Below are positions 57,969 to 64,000 of a stretch of DNA of 64,000 bases, piece by piece. Source of the stretch: an uncultured Campylobacterales bacterium. GTDB lineage: Bacteria; Campylobacterota; Campylobacteria; Campylobacterales; Arcobacteraceae. The DNA is taken from assembly GCA_947503785.1 (NCBI GenBank), contig CANNFB010000014.1:1-64000 (forward strand), written 5' to 3'. The notes under the pieces are model-generated. The model made no database searches. It had not been told where the DNA came from and worked only from the letters and a program-made list of their open reading frames with translations. Each line of letters opens with the position of its first letter. Position 1 is the first letter of the stretch. A program made the position numbers and the translations under genes.

Positions 57969-59198
57969 TTGAAAATAGCAATAATAGGAGCAGGGGCTGC
58001 TGGTATAATAGCCGCAATAACTGCTAAGAGATTAAACAAAGATATTCAAGTTGATTTATTTGATGCAAATAAAGGTATAGGTAAAAAGATATTGGCTTCT
58101 GGAAATGGAAGATGTAATATATCTAACAGTCAAGTAACTCCAAAGAATTATTTAGGAGAGAATCCTGACTTTACAACTTACGCTTTAAAAGAGTTTGACT
58201 TCAAGGCTTTTGAAAAGTTTTGTAAATCTATTGGATTACTACTAGATATAAAAGAGACAAATAAAGTATATCCATTATCAAATGAAGCGAAATCAGTTAC
58301 AAGACTATTAGAGTTAACACTTGATTCTTTAGATGTGAAGGTATATCTAGACTCTTTAATAAAAGATATAGATAAAGAGAATGATAAGTTTTCAATCAAG
58401 ACAGAACAAAGAGAGTTTGTGGGATATGATAAAGTACTTATCTCAAATGGACTAGGCGCAGCACCACAACTAAATGCGAATGAAACAGGACTAGACTTCG
58501 CTTCAAAGTTTGAACATAGCTTCAATCCAACATATCCATCACTTGTAGGACTTCATACAGATGTAACATACCATAGCAGAATGCAAGGTGTTAAAAAAGA
58601 GTGTAATGTAGAACTTTATATAAATGGACAAAAAGAACAAGAGATATTTGGAGATGTACTATTTACTAAGTATGGAGTATCAGGTTTTGCTATCTTAGAT
58701 ATATCTCAAGTAGCAGCATACAATCTAAGTATGTACCAAGATGTAAAAATAGCTATAAACTTTTTTCCAAAACTACATAGAAATGACTTGAGCGACCAAA
58801 TACAAAGTCTGTTTAAAACAGCACCAAAGCAAAAAGCACTGGATATTTTAACAGGAATGATATCAAATAAAATAGCACCAGTTTTACTAGAGCTTTGTAA
58901 AATACCAGAAGATACAAAAGCAGAACAAGTAAATGCAAAACAAATCAAAGCAATCTCATACCAACTAAACCAATGGAAACTCAAAATCACAGATACACAG
59001 GGCTTCGGTCACGCAGAAGCTAGTGGTGGTGGAGTTCGAACTGATGAGGTTGATAATAAAACTTATGAAAGTAAGAAATGTAAAAACTTGTATTTTGCAG
59101 GTGAGGTTTTAGATATCGTTGGAAATAGGGGTGGATTTAATCTGCAGTTTGCTTGGGCGAGTGGTTACCTTGCTGGAAAATCACTAGTAAAAAAATAA
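57969..59198 (+). CDS. HI0933/YhiN-family flavoprotein (NAD(P)/FAD-dependent oxidoreductase)
   Basis: The protein has 409 residues from TTG 57969, with AAGG 6 bases upstream. An upstream frame from 57939 lies inside the cupin gene and is rejected. The FAD-binding GAGAAGIIAAITAKR is at the extreme N-terminus, followed by ASGNGRCNISN, and the C-terminus holds GEVLDIVGNRGGFNLQFAWASGYLAG, a signature of the HI0933 (BaiN/RdsA) family. The physiological reaction is not established. It ends just before repeat copy B. Confidence 0.88.
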   Translation: MKIAIIGAGAAGIIAAITAKRLNKDIQVDLFDANKGIGKKILASGNGRCNISNSQVTPKNYLGENPDFTTYALKEFDFKAFEKFCKSIGLLLDIKETNKVYPLSNEAKSVTRLLELTLDSLDVKVYLDSLIKDIDKENDKFSIKTEQREFVGYDKVLISNGLGAAPQLNANETGLDFASKFEHSFNPTYPSLVGLHTDVTYHSRMQGVKKECNVELYINGQKEQEIFGDVLFTKYGVSGFAILDISQVAAYNLSMYQDVKIAINFFPKLHRNDLSDQIQSLFKTAPKQKALDILTGMISNKIAPVLLELCKIPEDTKAEQVNAKQIKAISYQLNQWKLKITDTQGFGHAEASGGGVRTDEVDNKTYESKKCKNLYFAGEVLDIVGNRGGFNLQFAWASGYLAGKSLVKK

Positions 59199-59337
59199 TA
59201 GCTATAAACTAGCCACTTTTGCCCAATTTCTACGTTGTCAAAAAAATTAACTTACTCACTTACTACTAGTAAGCTCCTAAGCTAATTTTTCCTCCGCCTT
59301 GAACTAGAACAAAATTGACTAATTTCTAGCTATTATT
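59195..59337 (-). repeat. Palindromic dispersed repeat, copy B, with terminal inverted repeats
   Basis: The element is bounded by AATAATAGCTA (59195-59205) and TAGCTATTATT (59327-59337). Inside, the complement carries TCAAGGCGG (59293-59301), TAAGTGAGT and CAACGTAGA (59230-59238) in the same order as copy A at 22204-22297. The interior can fold into hairpins. The layout resembles a MITE- or REP-like element between genes. No transposase gene is present. Confidence 0.65.
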
Positions 59338-59352
59338 GATAAAAGGATACAT

Positions 59353-59994
59353 ATGGGTACTGAAATTGACTGTTTATTAATATTAAAAGAAAGTATTTCA
59401 CTTCTTAAAGAAGTTGCATTACTGATTTTTGGTGGCATTGGCTCTTATGTTGCATTCCAAGGATTAAACACTTGGAAACGTCAGTTAAAAGGCAAAGATG
59501 AATATGAATTATGTAAAAAAGTTTTAGTTGATTTATATAAATATAAAAATGGTATTAAAATTGTTAGAAACCCAGCAATGTTTCAATATGAGTATGAAAA
59601 TTCAAATGATATTAGTGATTTATCAAATAAAGATAAACAATTTAAAAATAAAACTTATGCATATCAAGAAAGATGGAAAAAAGTTGAAGAAAATAGAAGT
59701 AAATTAAACTTATCTATAATGGAAAGTAAAGTTTATTGGAATGATGATTTAGAAGAATTATTTAAACCTATATTTGAATTTGAAAATAAACTTTTTTATT
59801 CTGTTCAAGACCAATTATTAATGAGTAATCCTAATGAAGATGATGATTATAAGAAATATGTTGGGAAACTCTTTTATGAAGAAAAGAAAAGTAAAATATT
59901 ATATTTTCTTGGAGATGAAGATAAATATCATATTGAATTGGAAAATAATATAAAAAAAATAGAAAATTTAATTAGGAAAAAGTTGAAAAAATAA
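59353..59994 (+). CDS. Membrane-anchored cytoplasmic protein of unknown function
   Basis: The protein has 213 residues with one N-terminal membrane helix (about 17-38) and a lysine/glutamate-rich helical domain without familiar motifs. ATG 59353 follows AAAAGGATAC. It lies between the palindromic repeat and a toxin-antitoxin module, so it may be accessory DNA. No function is proposed. Confidence 0.65.
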   Translation: MGTEIDCLLILKESISLLKEVALLIFGGIGSYVAFQGLNTWKRQLKGKDEYELCKKVLVDLYKYKNGIKIVRNPAMFQYEYENSNDISDLSNKDKQFKNKTYAYQERWKKVEENRSKLNLSIMESKVYWNDDLEELFKPIFEFENKLFYSVQDQLLMSNPNEDDDYKKYVGKLFYEEKKSKILYFLGDEDKYHIELENNIKKIENLIRKKLKK

Positions 59995-60168
59995 AGAACA
60001 AAAGTATCATTGAAAATTCCTGGGATATGGTACTTAATTATATAAAAATTGACTAATCTTATATCATGCAGATACGAGTATACAAAACTAACGTGTTTTA
60101 ATTGATAAAATTACACCCCAGAGAATTAATCTCCACTTTTCGAGATGATAATATATTTCAACAATTTA
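59995..60168. other. Gap before the toxin-antitoxin module
   Basis: No gene is visible in these bases. An AAATTGACTAAT string near 60047-60058 is shared with the edge of repeat copy B (59313-59324), so part of the gap may be repeat-derived. A short imperfect repeat GAGAATTAATCTC lies near 60121-60133. Confidence 0.4.
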
Positions 60169-60211
60169 TACTATATTTGACAAATGTAAAACTATTATAT
60201 ATAATATAGTA
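60169..60211. promoter_or_regulatory. Inverted repeat spanning the toxin-antitoxin promoter
   Basis: TACTATATT (60169-60177) and AATATAGTA (60203-60211) are perfect 9-bp arms separated by 25 bases that contain the promoter. A RHH antitoxin dimer pair could bind both arms and repress its own operon, as known for related modules. Confidence 0.6.
60177..60205 (+). promoter_or_regulatory. Consensus sigma70 promoter of the toxin-antitoxin operon
   Basis: TTGACA (60177-60182) and TATAAT (60200-60205) are separated by 17 bases, a full consensus match. Transcription would begin around 60212, 16 bases before the antitoxin ATG. Confidence 0.8.
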
Positions 60212-60227
60212 AAACAAAAGGATAGAT

Positions 60228-60497
60228 ATGAATACTTTATCATCTTTAGAAAAGCAACAAGTTGGATTGCGCGTTCCAAAGTATTTACTTGATGAAATAG
60301 ATGAGTTTACTAAAACTTTTTCTGTTAATAGAAGTGAAGTTATAATTGAAGCTATAAAGTCTTATGTTGAAATTCAGAAAGAAAATATTTTTTATAATGA
60401 ATTCGAAACTTCAGTAAAAGAGTTAAAGACTAGTATTTCTAATAATAAAAAAGAAGATACTTTAGAAGATTTGATAAATGAACTTGAAAATAATTAG
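60228..60497 (+). CDS. Ribbon-helix-helix antitoxin
   Basis: The protein has 89 residues. Residues about 8-50 form a ribbon-helix-helix domain (QQVGLRVPKYLLDEIDEF, then VNRSEVIIEAIKSYVE). The acidic C-terminus is likely to wrap the toxin. It overlaps the toxin gene by 20 bases. Antitoxins of this type neutralise the toxin and bind the operon promoter, where a matching inverted repeat is visible. Confidence 0.85.
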   Translation: MNTLSSLEKQQVGLRVPKYLLDEIDEFTKTFSVNRSEVIIEAIKSYVEIQKENIFYNEFETSVKELKTSISNNKKEDTLEDLINELENN

Positions 60498-60810
60498 TTT
60501 AGAATCTTTTAACAAAGATGCAAAGAAACTATATAAAAAGAATAAAAAACTTCCTCTAGATTTAAAGACATTGAATGAAGTTTTAAATGAAAACCCAAAA
60601 GCTGGTATTGAACTCTCATCTGATTTATATAAAATTAGACTAGAAAACTCATCTTCAAAAACTGGGAAGAGTGGTGGTTTTAGAATCATTTATTATTATA
60701 TAGATAAAAATGAAAATTTATATTTATTAAAAATATATTCTAAAACAGAAACTCCAAATATAAAAGAAGAAATTTTAATTAAAATCTTAAAAGATCAATT
60801 AGATATCTAG
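60478..60810 (+). CDS. RelE/ParE-superfamily toxin
   Basis: The protein has 110 residues with the RelE/ParE-like pattern: KIISLESFNKDAKKLYKKNKK at the start, then GELSSDLYKIR-like strands and GGFRIIYYYID. RelE enzymes cleave mRNA in ribosomes and ParE poisons gyrase; the subtype cannot be told. It overlaps the RHH antitoxin gene upstream. The next gene is convergent. Confidence 0.85.
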   Translation: MNLKIISLESFNKDAKKLYKKNKKLPLDLKTLNEVLNENPKAGIELSSDLYKIRLENSSSKTGKSGGFRIIYYYIDKNENLYLLKIYSKTETPNIKEEILIKILKDQLDI

Positions 60811-60819
60811 ATTTCTCTG

Positions 60820-61320
60820 TTATATAGCACAAACTAGAGAATCAAAATGCATTCCAAAACTCAACTCAGCATATATTTCCTCATCTGATAAATTAAACTC
60901 TTTTAAATTAACATTTCTTTTTATCAGTAAATTTCCATCTTCATAAAAATAAACAAATGGCATTGTCTTTGTGATGTTATTTACTCTTACTTCCATTTCA
61001 ATTACACCATGTCTAGCTCCACGCCCGATTCTTTTCTTAGATTGAATATGTGTAATTTTTGCAAGTAATTTTTTACCTTTGAAATCGGCTTGTATTGTAG
61101 AACCTACAAGTATTTCTTTGAAGTTGCTACCTTCTTTTTTAATAGCAGTGTATTTTACAGTTTTACTTGAATTTTCAATTGCGTATTTTTCGTCTGTGTA
61201 TTCAGACCACTTAACAGTAACTTCACCAGTTTGAGACAAAATACAGCCCATCTTTGGTGCTTTCTCTGATGCATTTGAAATAATACTTAAAAATATTAGT
61301 AATAATAAAATTTGTTTCAT
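60820..61320 (-). CDS. Exported protein, weakly YceI-like
   Basis: The protein has 166 residues with a signal peptide (MKQILLLLIFLSIISNASE). The mature domain is beta-rich with a late NVNLKEFNLSDEEIYAELSFGMHF pattern reminiscent of the YceI lipocalin-like family, but the match is weak. It has two cysteines, near both ends, that could form a disulfide. ATG 61320 follows AGAGGAAG. The ligand and role are unknown. Confidence 0.65.
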   Translation of the reverse strand: MKQILLLLIFLSIISNASEKAPKMGCILSQTGEVTVKWSEYTDEKYAIENSSKTVKYTAIKKEGSNFKEILVGSTIQADFKGKKLLAKITHIQSKKRIGRGARHGVIEMEVRVNNITKTMPFVYFYEDGNLLIKRNVNLKEFNLSDEEIYAELSFGMHFDSLVCAI

Positions 61321-61438
61321 TTATAACTTCCTCTTTGTTTAAATAATCTTTAAAAAAGTATATCTAAAAATAAAAAAATCTTACAATAATATATGATATA
61401 GCTATTTTTAGATAAGATTTCAAAAAAAAGGATTTAAA

Positions 61439-61843
61439 ATGGAAATAGGATTATTTACAGGCTTTTTGGGCTTCTTTTTGACAGCTATTATTTTAGTGAT
61501 TATTTTTCTATATTTATATGCAATTGTTACACCTTATGATGATTACAAACTAATTTTTGAAGACAACAATCTTGCAGCAGCTTTAGGTTTTGGTGGAGCT
61601 ATTATTGGAGTATCGATTCCTTTATATAGCGCTTTAGTTCACTCTACATCTTATTTAGATTTTGCTATTTGGGGATTAATTGCTATTTTAATTCAATTAA
61701 TTTTTGCATTTATGGTGACAAGACTTGGTGGAAAATATTCATTTCAAACTAAGGTTTCTGATGGGGTAATCTCTGTAGGAATTTTAATGGCATTTTTATC
61801 AATTTCAATTGGGCTTTTAAACGCGGGATCAATGAGTTATTAA
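61439..61843 (+). CDS. DUF350 (YjfL-like) inner-membrane protein
   Basis: The protein has 134 residues with four predicted membrane helices in two repeats, as in DUF350/UPF0719 proteins (GFGGAIIGVSIPLYSAL in repeat one and GVISVGILMAFLSISIGLLNA in repeat two). The function is unknown. ATG 61439 follows AAAAGGATTT. Its stop lies 14 bases before the convergent ppk2 gene end. Confidence 0.83.
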   Translation: MEIGLFTGFLGFFLTAIILVIIFLYLYAIVTPYDDYKLIFEDNNLAAALGFGGAIIGVSIPLYSALVHSTSYLDFAIWGLIAILIQLIFAFMVTRLGGKYSFQTKVSDGVISVGILMAFLSISIGLLNAGSMSY

Positions 61844-61857
61844 AACTCATTGATTTA

Positions 61858-62739
61858 CTATTTTTTTAGTGAAAATTTAAACATACTTTCCATGTTTATA
61901 GTTTCATCTCTTCCATAAACGATGATATCTTCATCAACTTTTATTTTCTTATCAGAGATTTTATTTGGATAGTCTACATATTGTAAGATATGCTTAATAC
62001 AATTTACTCTAGCTCTTTTCTTATCATCACTTTTTATGATTGTCCATGGAGCATCTTCTGTATGAGTTGCACTTAGCATCATAAATTTAGCAAGTGTATA
62101 TTCATCCCATAATCTTTGAGATTCTTTATCTACAGGACTTAGTTTGTATTGTTTTAATGGATCTGTTTCTCTTTCCTTAAATCTTCTATCTTGCTCTTCT
62201 TTTGAAACAGAGAAGTAAAATTTAAAGATTTGAATTCCTTCATCAGCAATCATTTTTTCAAAAGCAGGTGCATCTTTTAAAAACTTGTGATGTTCTCTTT
62301 CTGTACAAAATCCCATAACAGGTTCAACCATAGAACGGTTATACCAAGATCTATCAAATAGTACTAATTCACCAGCACTAGGAAGGTGCTTTACATATCT
62401 TTGGAAGTACCATTGAGTTGATTCTTCTATTGATGGCTTTTCAAGAGCAACTACTCGTGCACCCCTTGGGTTTAAATGCTCAGTGATTCTTTTGATAGTT
62501 CCACCTTTTCCAGCAGCATCTCTACCTTCAAAAATCATAAGAACTTTTAATCCAGCATCTTTTATATGATTTTGGAACTTAAGAAGTTCTACTTGTAGTC
62601 TTCTTAATTCTTTTTCATATGCTAACTTTTCATTTTTTACCCAGATTTGAGTTTTGTTTTCTCTATTTTTTATTACTTTTTTTTCTGCTTTTATAGCTTC
62701 TATTTTTTTAGCTTCTTCAATTTTTATTTCACTTTTCAT
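61858..62739 (-). CDS. ppk2: Polyphosphate kinase 2 family protein (first copy)
   Basis: The protein has 293 residues. Walker A is GRDAAGKGGTIKR, Walker B is LVLFDRSWYNR and the lid includes RRFKERETDPLKQYKLSP. PPK2 enzymes use polyphosphate to phosphorylate nucleotides or the reverse; substrate preference cannot be read from sequence alone. The N-terminus is unusually charged (about 40 residues, many Lys/Glu). It starts 8 bases after the second ppk2 gene. Confidence 0.92.
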   Translation of the reverse strand: MKSEIKIEEAKKIEAIKAEKKVIKNRENKTQIWVKNEKLAYEKELRRLQVELLKFQNHIKDAGLKVLMIFEGRDAAGKGGTIKRITEHLNPRGARVVALEKPSIEESTQWYFQRYVKHLPSAGELVLFDRSWYNRSMVEPVMGFCTEREHHKFLKDAPAFEKMIADEGIQIFKFYFSVSKEEQDRRFKERETDPLKQYKLSPVDKESQRLWDEYTLAKFMMLSATHTEDAPWTIIKSDDKKRARVNCIKHILQYVDYPNKISDKKIKVDEDIIVYGRDETINMESMFKFSLKK

Positions 62740-62747
62740 TTATTTCC

Positions 62748-63641
62748 TTAGTTTGTAAATTTTCCACAACTTATACGTTGAGCATCCATTATTTCTATCT
62801 CTCTTGCACCAGAAATTACAATTTCTGGGTCAAGTAAATAATCAAGAGATTCATCTCTATTTGCATAATCTACTGAACCTAAAATTACTTTCAATGATTC
62901 TAATCTAGCTTTTTGTTTATCATTTGAACGAATAACAGTCCATGGCGCATTATGTGAGTTCGTATGTTTTAACATTTGATATTTTGAATTTGTAAAATCA
63001 TCCCATCTTTCTTGTGCTTGCATATCAATTTCACTTAATTTCCATTGTCTTAATGGATCAGTTTTTCTTCGCTCAAACCTTCTTGCTTGTTCTTCTTTTG
63101 TAACACTATAATAAAGTTTTATAAAGATAATACCTTGTGTTGTAAGATCTCTTTCAAAACTAGAAACACCATCCATAAAGTCATCATACTCTTTTTGTGT
63201 ACAAAAGTTAAATACAGATTCAACCATAGCTCTGTTGTACCAAGATCTATCAAATAGTACTACTTCACCAGCTCTTGGGAAGTGCTGAATATATTTTTGA
63301 TAAAACCATTGAGTTCTTTGCTCTTCAGTTGGTTTTCCTAAAGCTACAACTCTATAATGCTTTTCATCCATATATCTTGTAACTCTTCTAATAGTTCCAC
63401 CTTTTCCAGCTGCATCTCTACCTTCAAAAAGTATTATCATTTTTTGATTTGTCTCTTCTAAATGTTTTTGAAGTTTAATTAACTCAGCTTGATAGGGCTT
63501 TAGTTTTTTTTCATCATCTCTTTTCTTCATCGCTTTAGAACAATTTTCATTTACTACTTTTTTTTCTTTAAATGAATTTATTAATTCATCTATAGTGATA
63601 TTTTCTCCATCTATTTCAAATACTGTTTGATTATCTTCCAT
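62748..63641 (-). CDS. ppk2: Polyphosphate kinase 2 family protein (second copy)
   Basis: The protein has 297 residues from ATG 63641, chosen because AAGG lies 6 bases upstream; ATG 63647 sits directly on that ribosome site. Walker A is GRDAAGKGGTIRR and Walker B is VVLFDRSWYNR. It is clearly related to the downstream copy but not near-identical, so the pair is an old duplication. The two may act in opposite directions or on different nucleotides. The upstream lysine-rich gene overlaps its start. Confidence 0.91.
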   Translation of the reverse strand: MEDNQTVFEIDGENITIDELINSFKEKKVVNENCSKAMKKRDDEKKLKPYQAELIKLQKHLEETNQKMIILFEGRDAAGKGGTIRRVTRYMDEKHYRVVALGKPTEEQRTQWFYQKYIQHFPRAGEVVLFDRSWYNRAMVESVFNFCTQKEYDDFMDGVSSFERDLTTQGIIFIKLYYSVTKEEQARRFERRKTDPLRQWKLSEIDMQAQERWDDFTNSKYQMLKHTNSHNAPWTVIRSNDKQKARLESLKVILGSVDYANRDESLDYLLDPEIVISGAREIEIMDAQRISCGKFTN

Positions 63642-63903
63642 TTTCATCCTTTTTATTTTCTAAATTTAATTTTTGTAATAGTTTAGTACCTTTTTTTAAT
63701 TGAATACGTACTATTTTATATTCTTCTTCTAAGTCTTTTTTTTGTTTCTTTTCAATTTTTTTATTAAAAGATTTTTTCAACTTACTTTTTTTAGCTGCTA
63801 ATTTTTTAATTAATATTTTTAATGCTTTCTTTTTCTTAGTAGTTTCATTAACCTCTAATCCTAAAGATTCTTTTACCGAAGTAATAAATTTTTTTATACC
63901 CAT
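63631..63903 (-). CDS. Lysine-rich basic protein upstream of the PPK2 pair
   Basis: The protein has 90 residues from ATG 63903, one base after the stop of the upstream gene and with AAAGG 9 bases before it. Twenty-eight residues are lysine. Predicted helical throughout, with a basic middle (KKLAAKKSKLKKSFNKKIEKK). No family is recognised. It overlaps the ppk2 gene start, so it is co-translated with it. A polyphosphate- or nucleic-acid-binding role is only an inference. Confidence 0.65.
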   Translation of the reverse strand: MGIKKFITSVKESLGLEVNETTKKKKALKILIKKLAAKKSKLKKSFNKKIEKKQKKDLEEEYKIVRIQLKKGTKLLQKLNLENKKDENGR

Positions 63904-63904
63904 A

Positions 63905-64000
63905 TTAGTTAGCCTTTTCATTTAAAATTGTTTGAACATCTTCATCATCAATTAAGAAATCATTGTTTTCACGATTATATAGAATTTCTGCCATAGACAC
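63905..64000 (-). CDS. C-terminal end of an unidentified protein (truncated by window edge)
   Basis: On the minus strand the frame is open from base 64000 to the TAA at 63907-63905. It encodes an acidic tail that ends DDEDVQTILNEKAN. The start lies outside the window, or possibly at the ATG at 63994. The stop is separated by one base from the next gene's ATG, so both belong to one operon with the PPK2 genes. Confidence 0.5.
   Translation of the reverse strand: MSMAEILYNRENNDFLIDDEDVQTILNEKAN

Noticed and set aside
58178-58990. Minus-strand frames opposite the HI0933 flavoprotein
   Set aside because: They are antisense shadows of a well-supported gene and lack ribosome sites.

Overview
The window is a strongly AT-rich chromosomal segment of a member of the Campylobacterota, most likely the Arcobacter group (Arcobacteraceae). 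This is inferred from base composition, a dnaA-dnaN-gyrB cluster with ruvC diverging from it, TTCAC-core DnaA boxes on both sides of dnaA, many sensor kinases with an HQWRQPL-type H-box, ccoG, class Ia nrdAB and a chemoreceptor with a CheR-type tail. No rRNA, tRNA, CRISPR array or intact insertion sequence was seen.

Layout. 0-11 kb: an AraC/alkyltransferase fusion, a diguanylate cyclase broken at a 7-A run, ccoG, a response regulator/kinase pair, a large chemoreceptor, an ADP-ribosylglycohydrolase-like protein, a Tat-exported agmatine deiminase and a small membrane protein. 11-16.6 kb: an ogt/phosphohexomutase/nitrilase operon, a divergent small HTH gene and lysozyme-like gene sharing an operator-like promoter, and an OmpA/H3TH-like pair. 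16.7-22.2 kb: a kinase with three binding-protein domains, a c-type cytochrome, small periplasmic proteins, a micro-ORF and a gene remnant. 22.2-30.8 kb: nrdB, nrdA, purB, an RluA-type synthase, yqaA-like and EamA genes, the SRP RNA, a HTH/coiled-coil protein and queF. 30.9-34.4 kb: a flavin reductase, then a kinase whose co-transcribed binding-protein gene carries an in-frame TGA.

34.4-40.7 kb is the replication-origin region: gyrB, dnaN and dnaA on the minus strand, ruvC and purN on the plus strand. DnaA boxes lie upstream of dnaA and again between dnaA and dnaN. The second group sits next to a run of TAG triplets that match the DnaA-trio element in sequence and polarity. 40.7-48.4 kb: a periplasmic protein, a TRIC/UPF0126 channel, glutaminase, typA, a 31-residue peptide gene with a hairpin over its ribosome-binding site, and a second binding-protein/kinase pair.

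48.8-57.3 kb is one long sulfur-assimilation operon read on the minus strand from a consensus promoter: metY, an Rrf2 regulator, cysK, a DUF2061 protein, cysH, cysD, cysN, a short siroheme reductase-like protein and a class V aminotransferase. Sulfate would be activated by CysDN, reduced by CysH, and the sulfide fixed by CysK or MetY. 57.6-64 kb is more accessory: cupin and HI0933-type flavoprotein, a palindromic repeat related to one at 22.2 kb, a RHH/RelE toxin-antitoxin pair, a DUF350 protein, and two PPK2 kinases beside a lysine-rich basic protein.

Two themes stand out. First, three sensory loci join solute-binding domains to histidine kinases with no adjacent response regulator. Second, several regulatory DNA or RNA structures are visible: the bipartite origin, two dispersed repeats, operator-like inverted repeats around consensus promoters, an SRP RNA leader hairpin, and a hairpin covering a ribosome-binding site.
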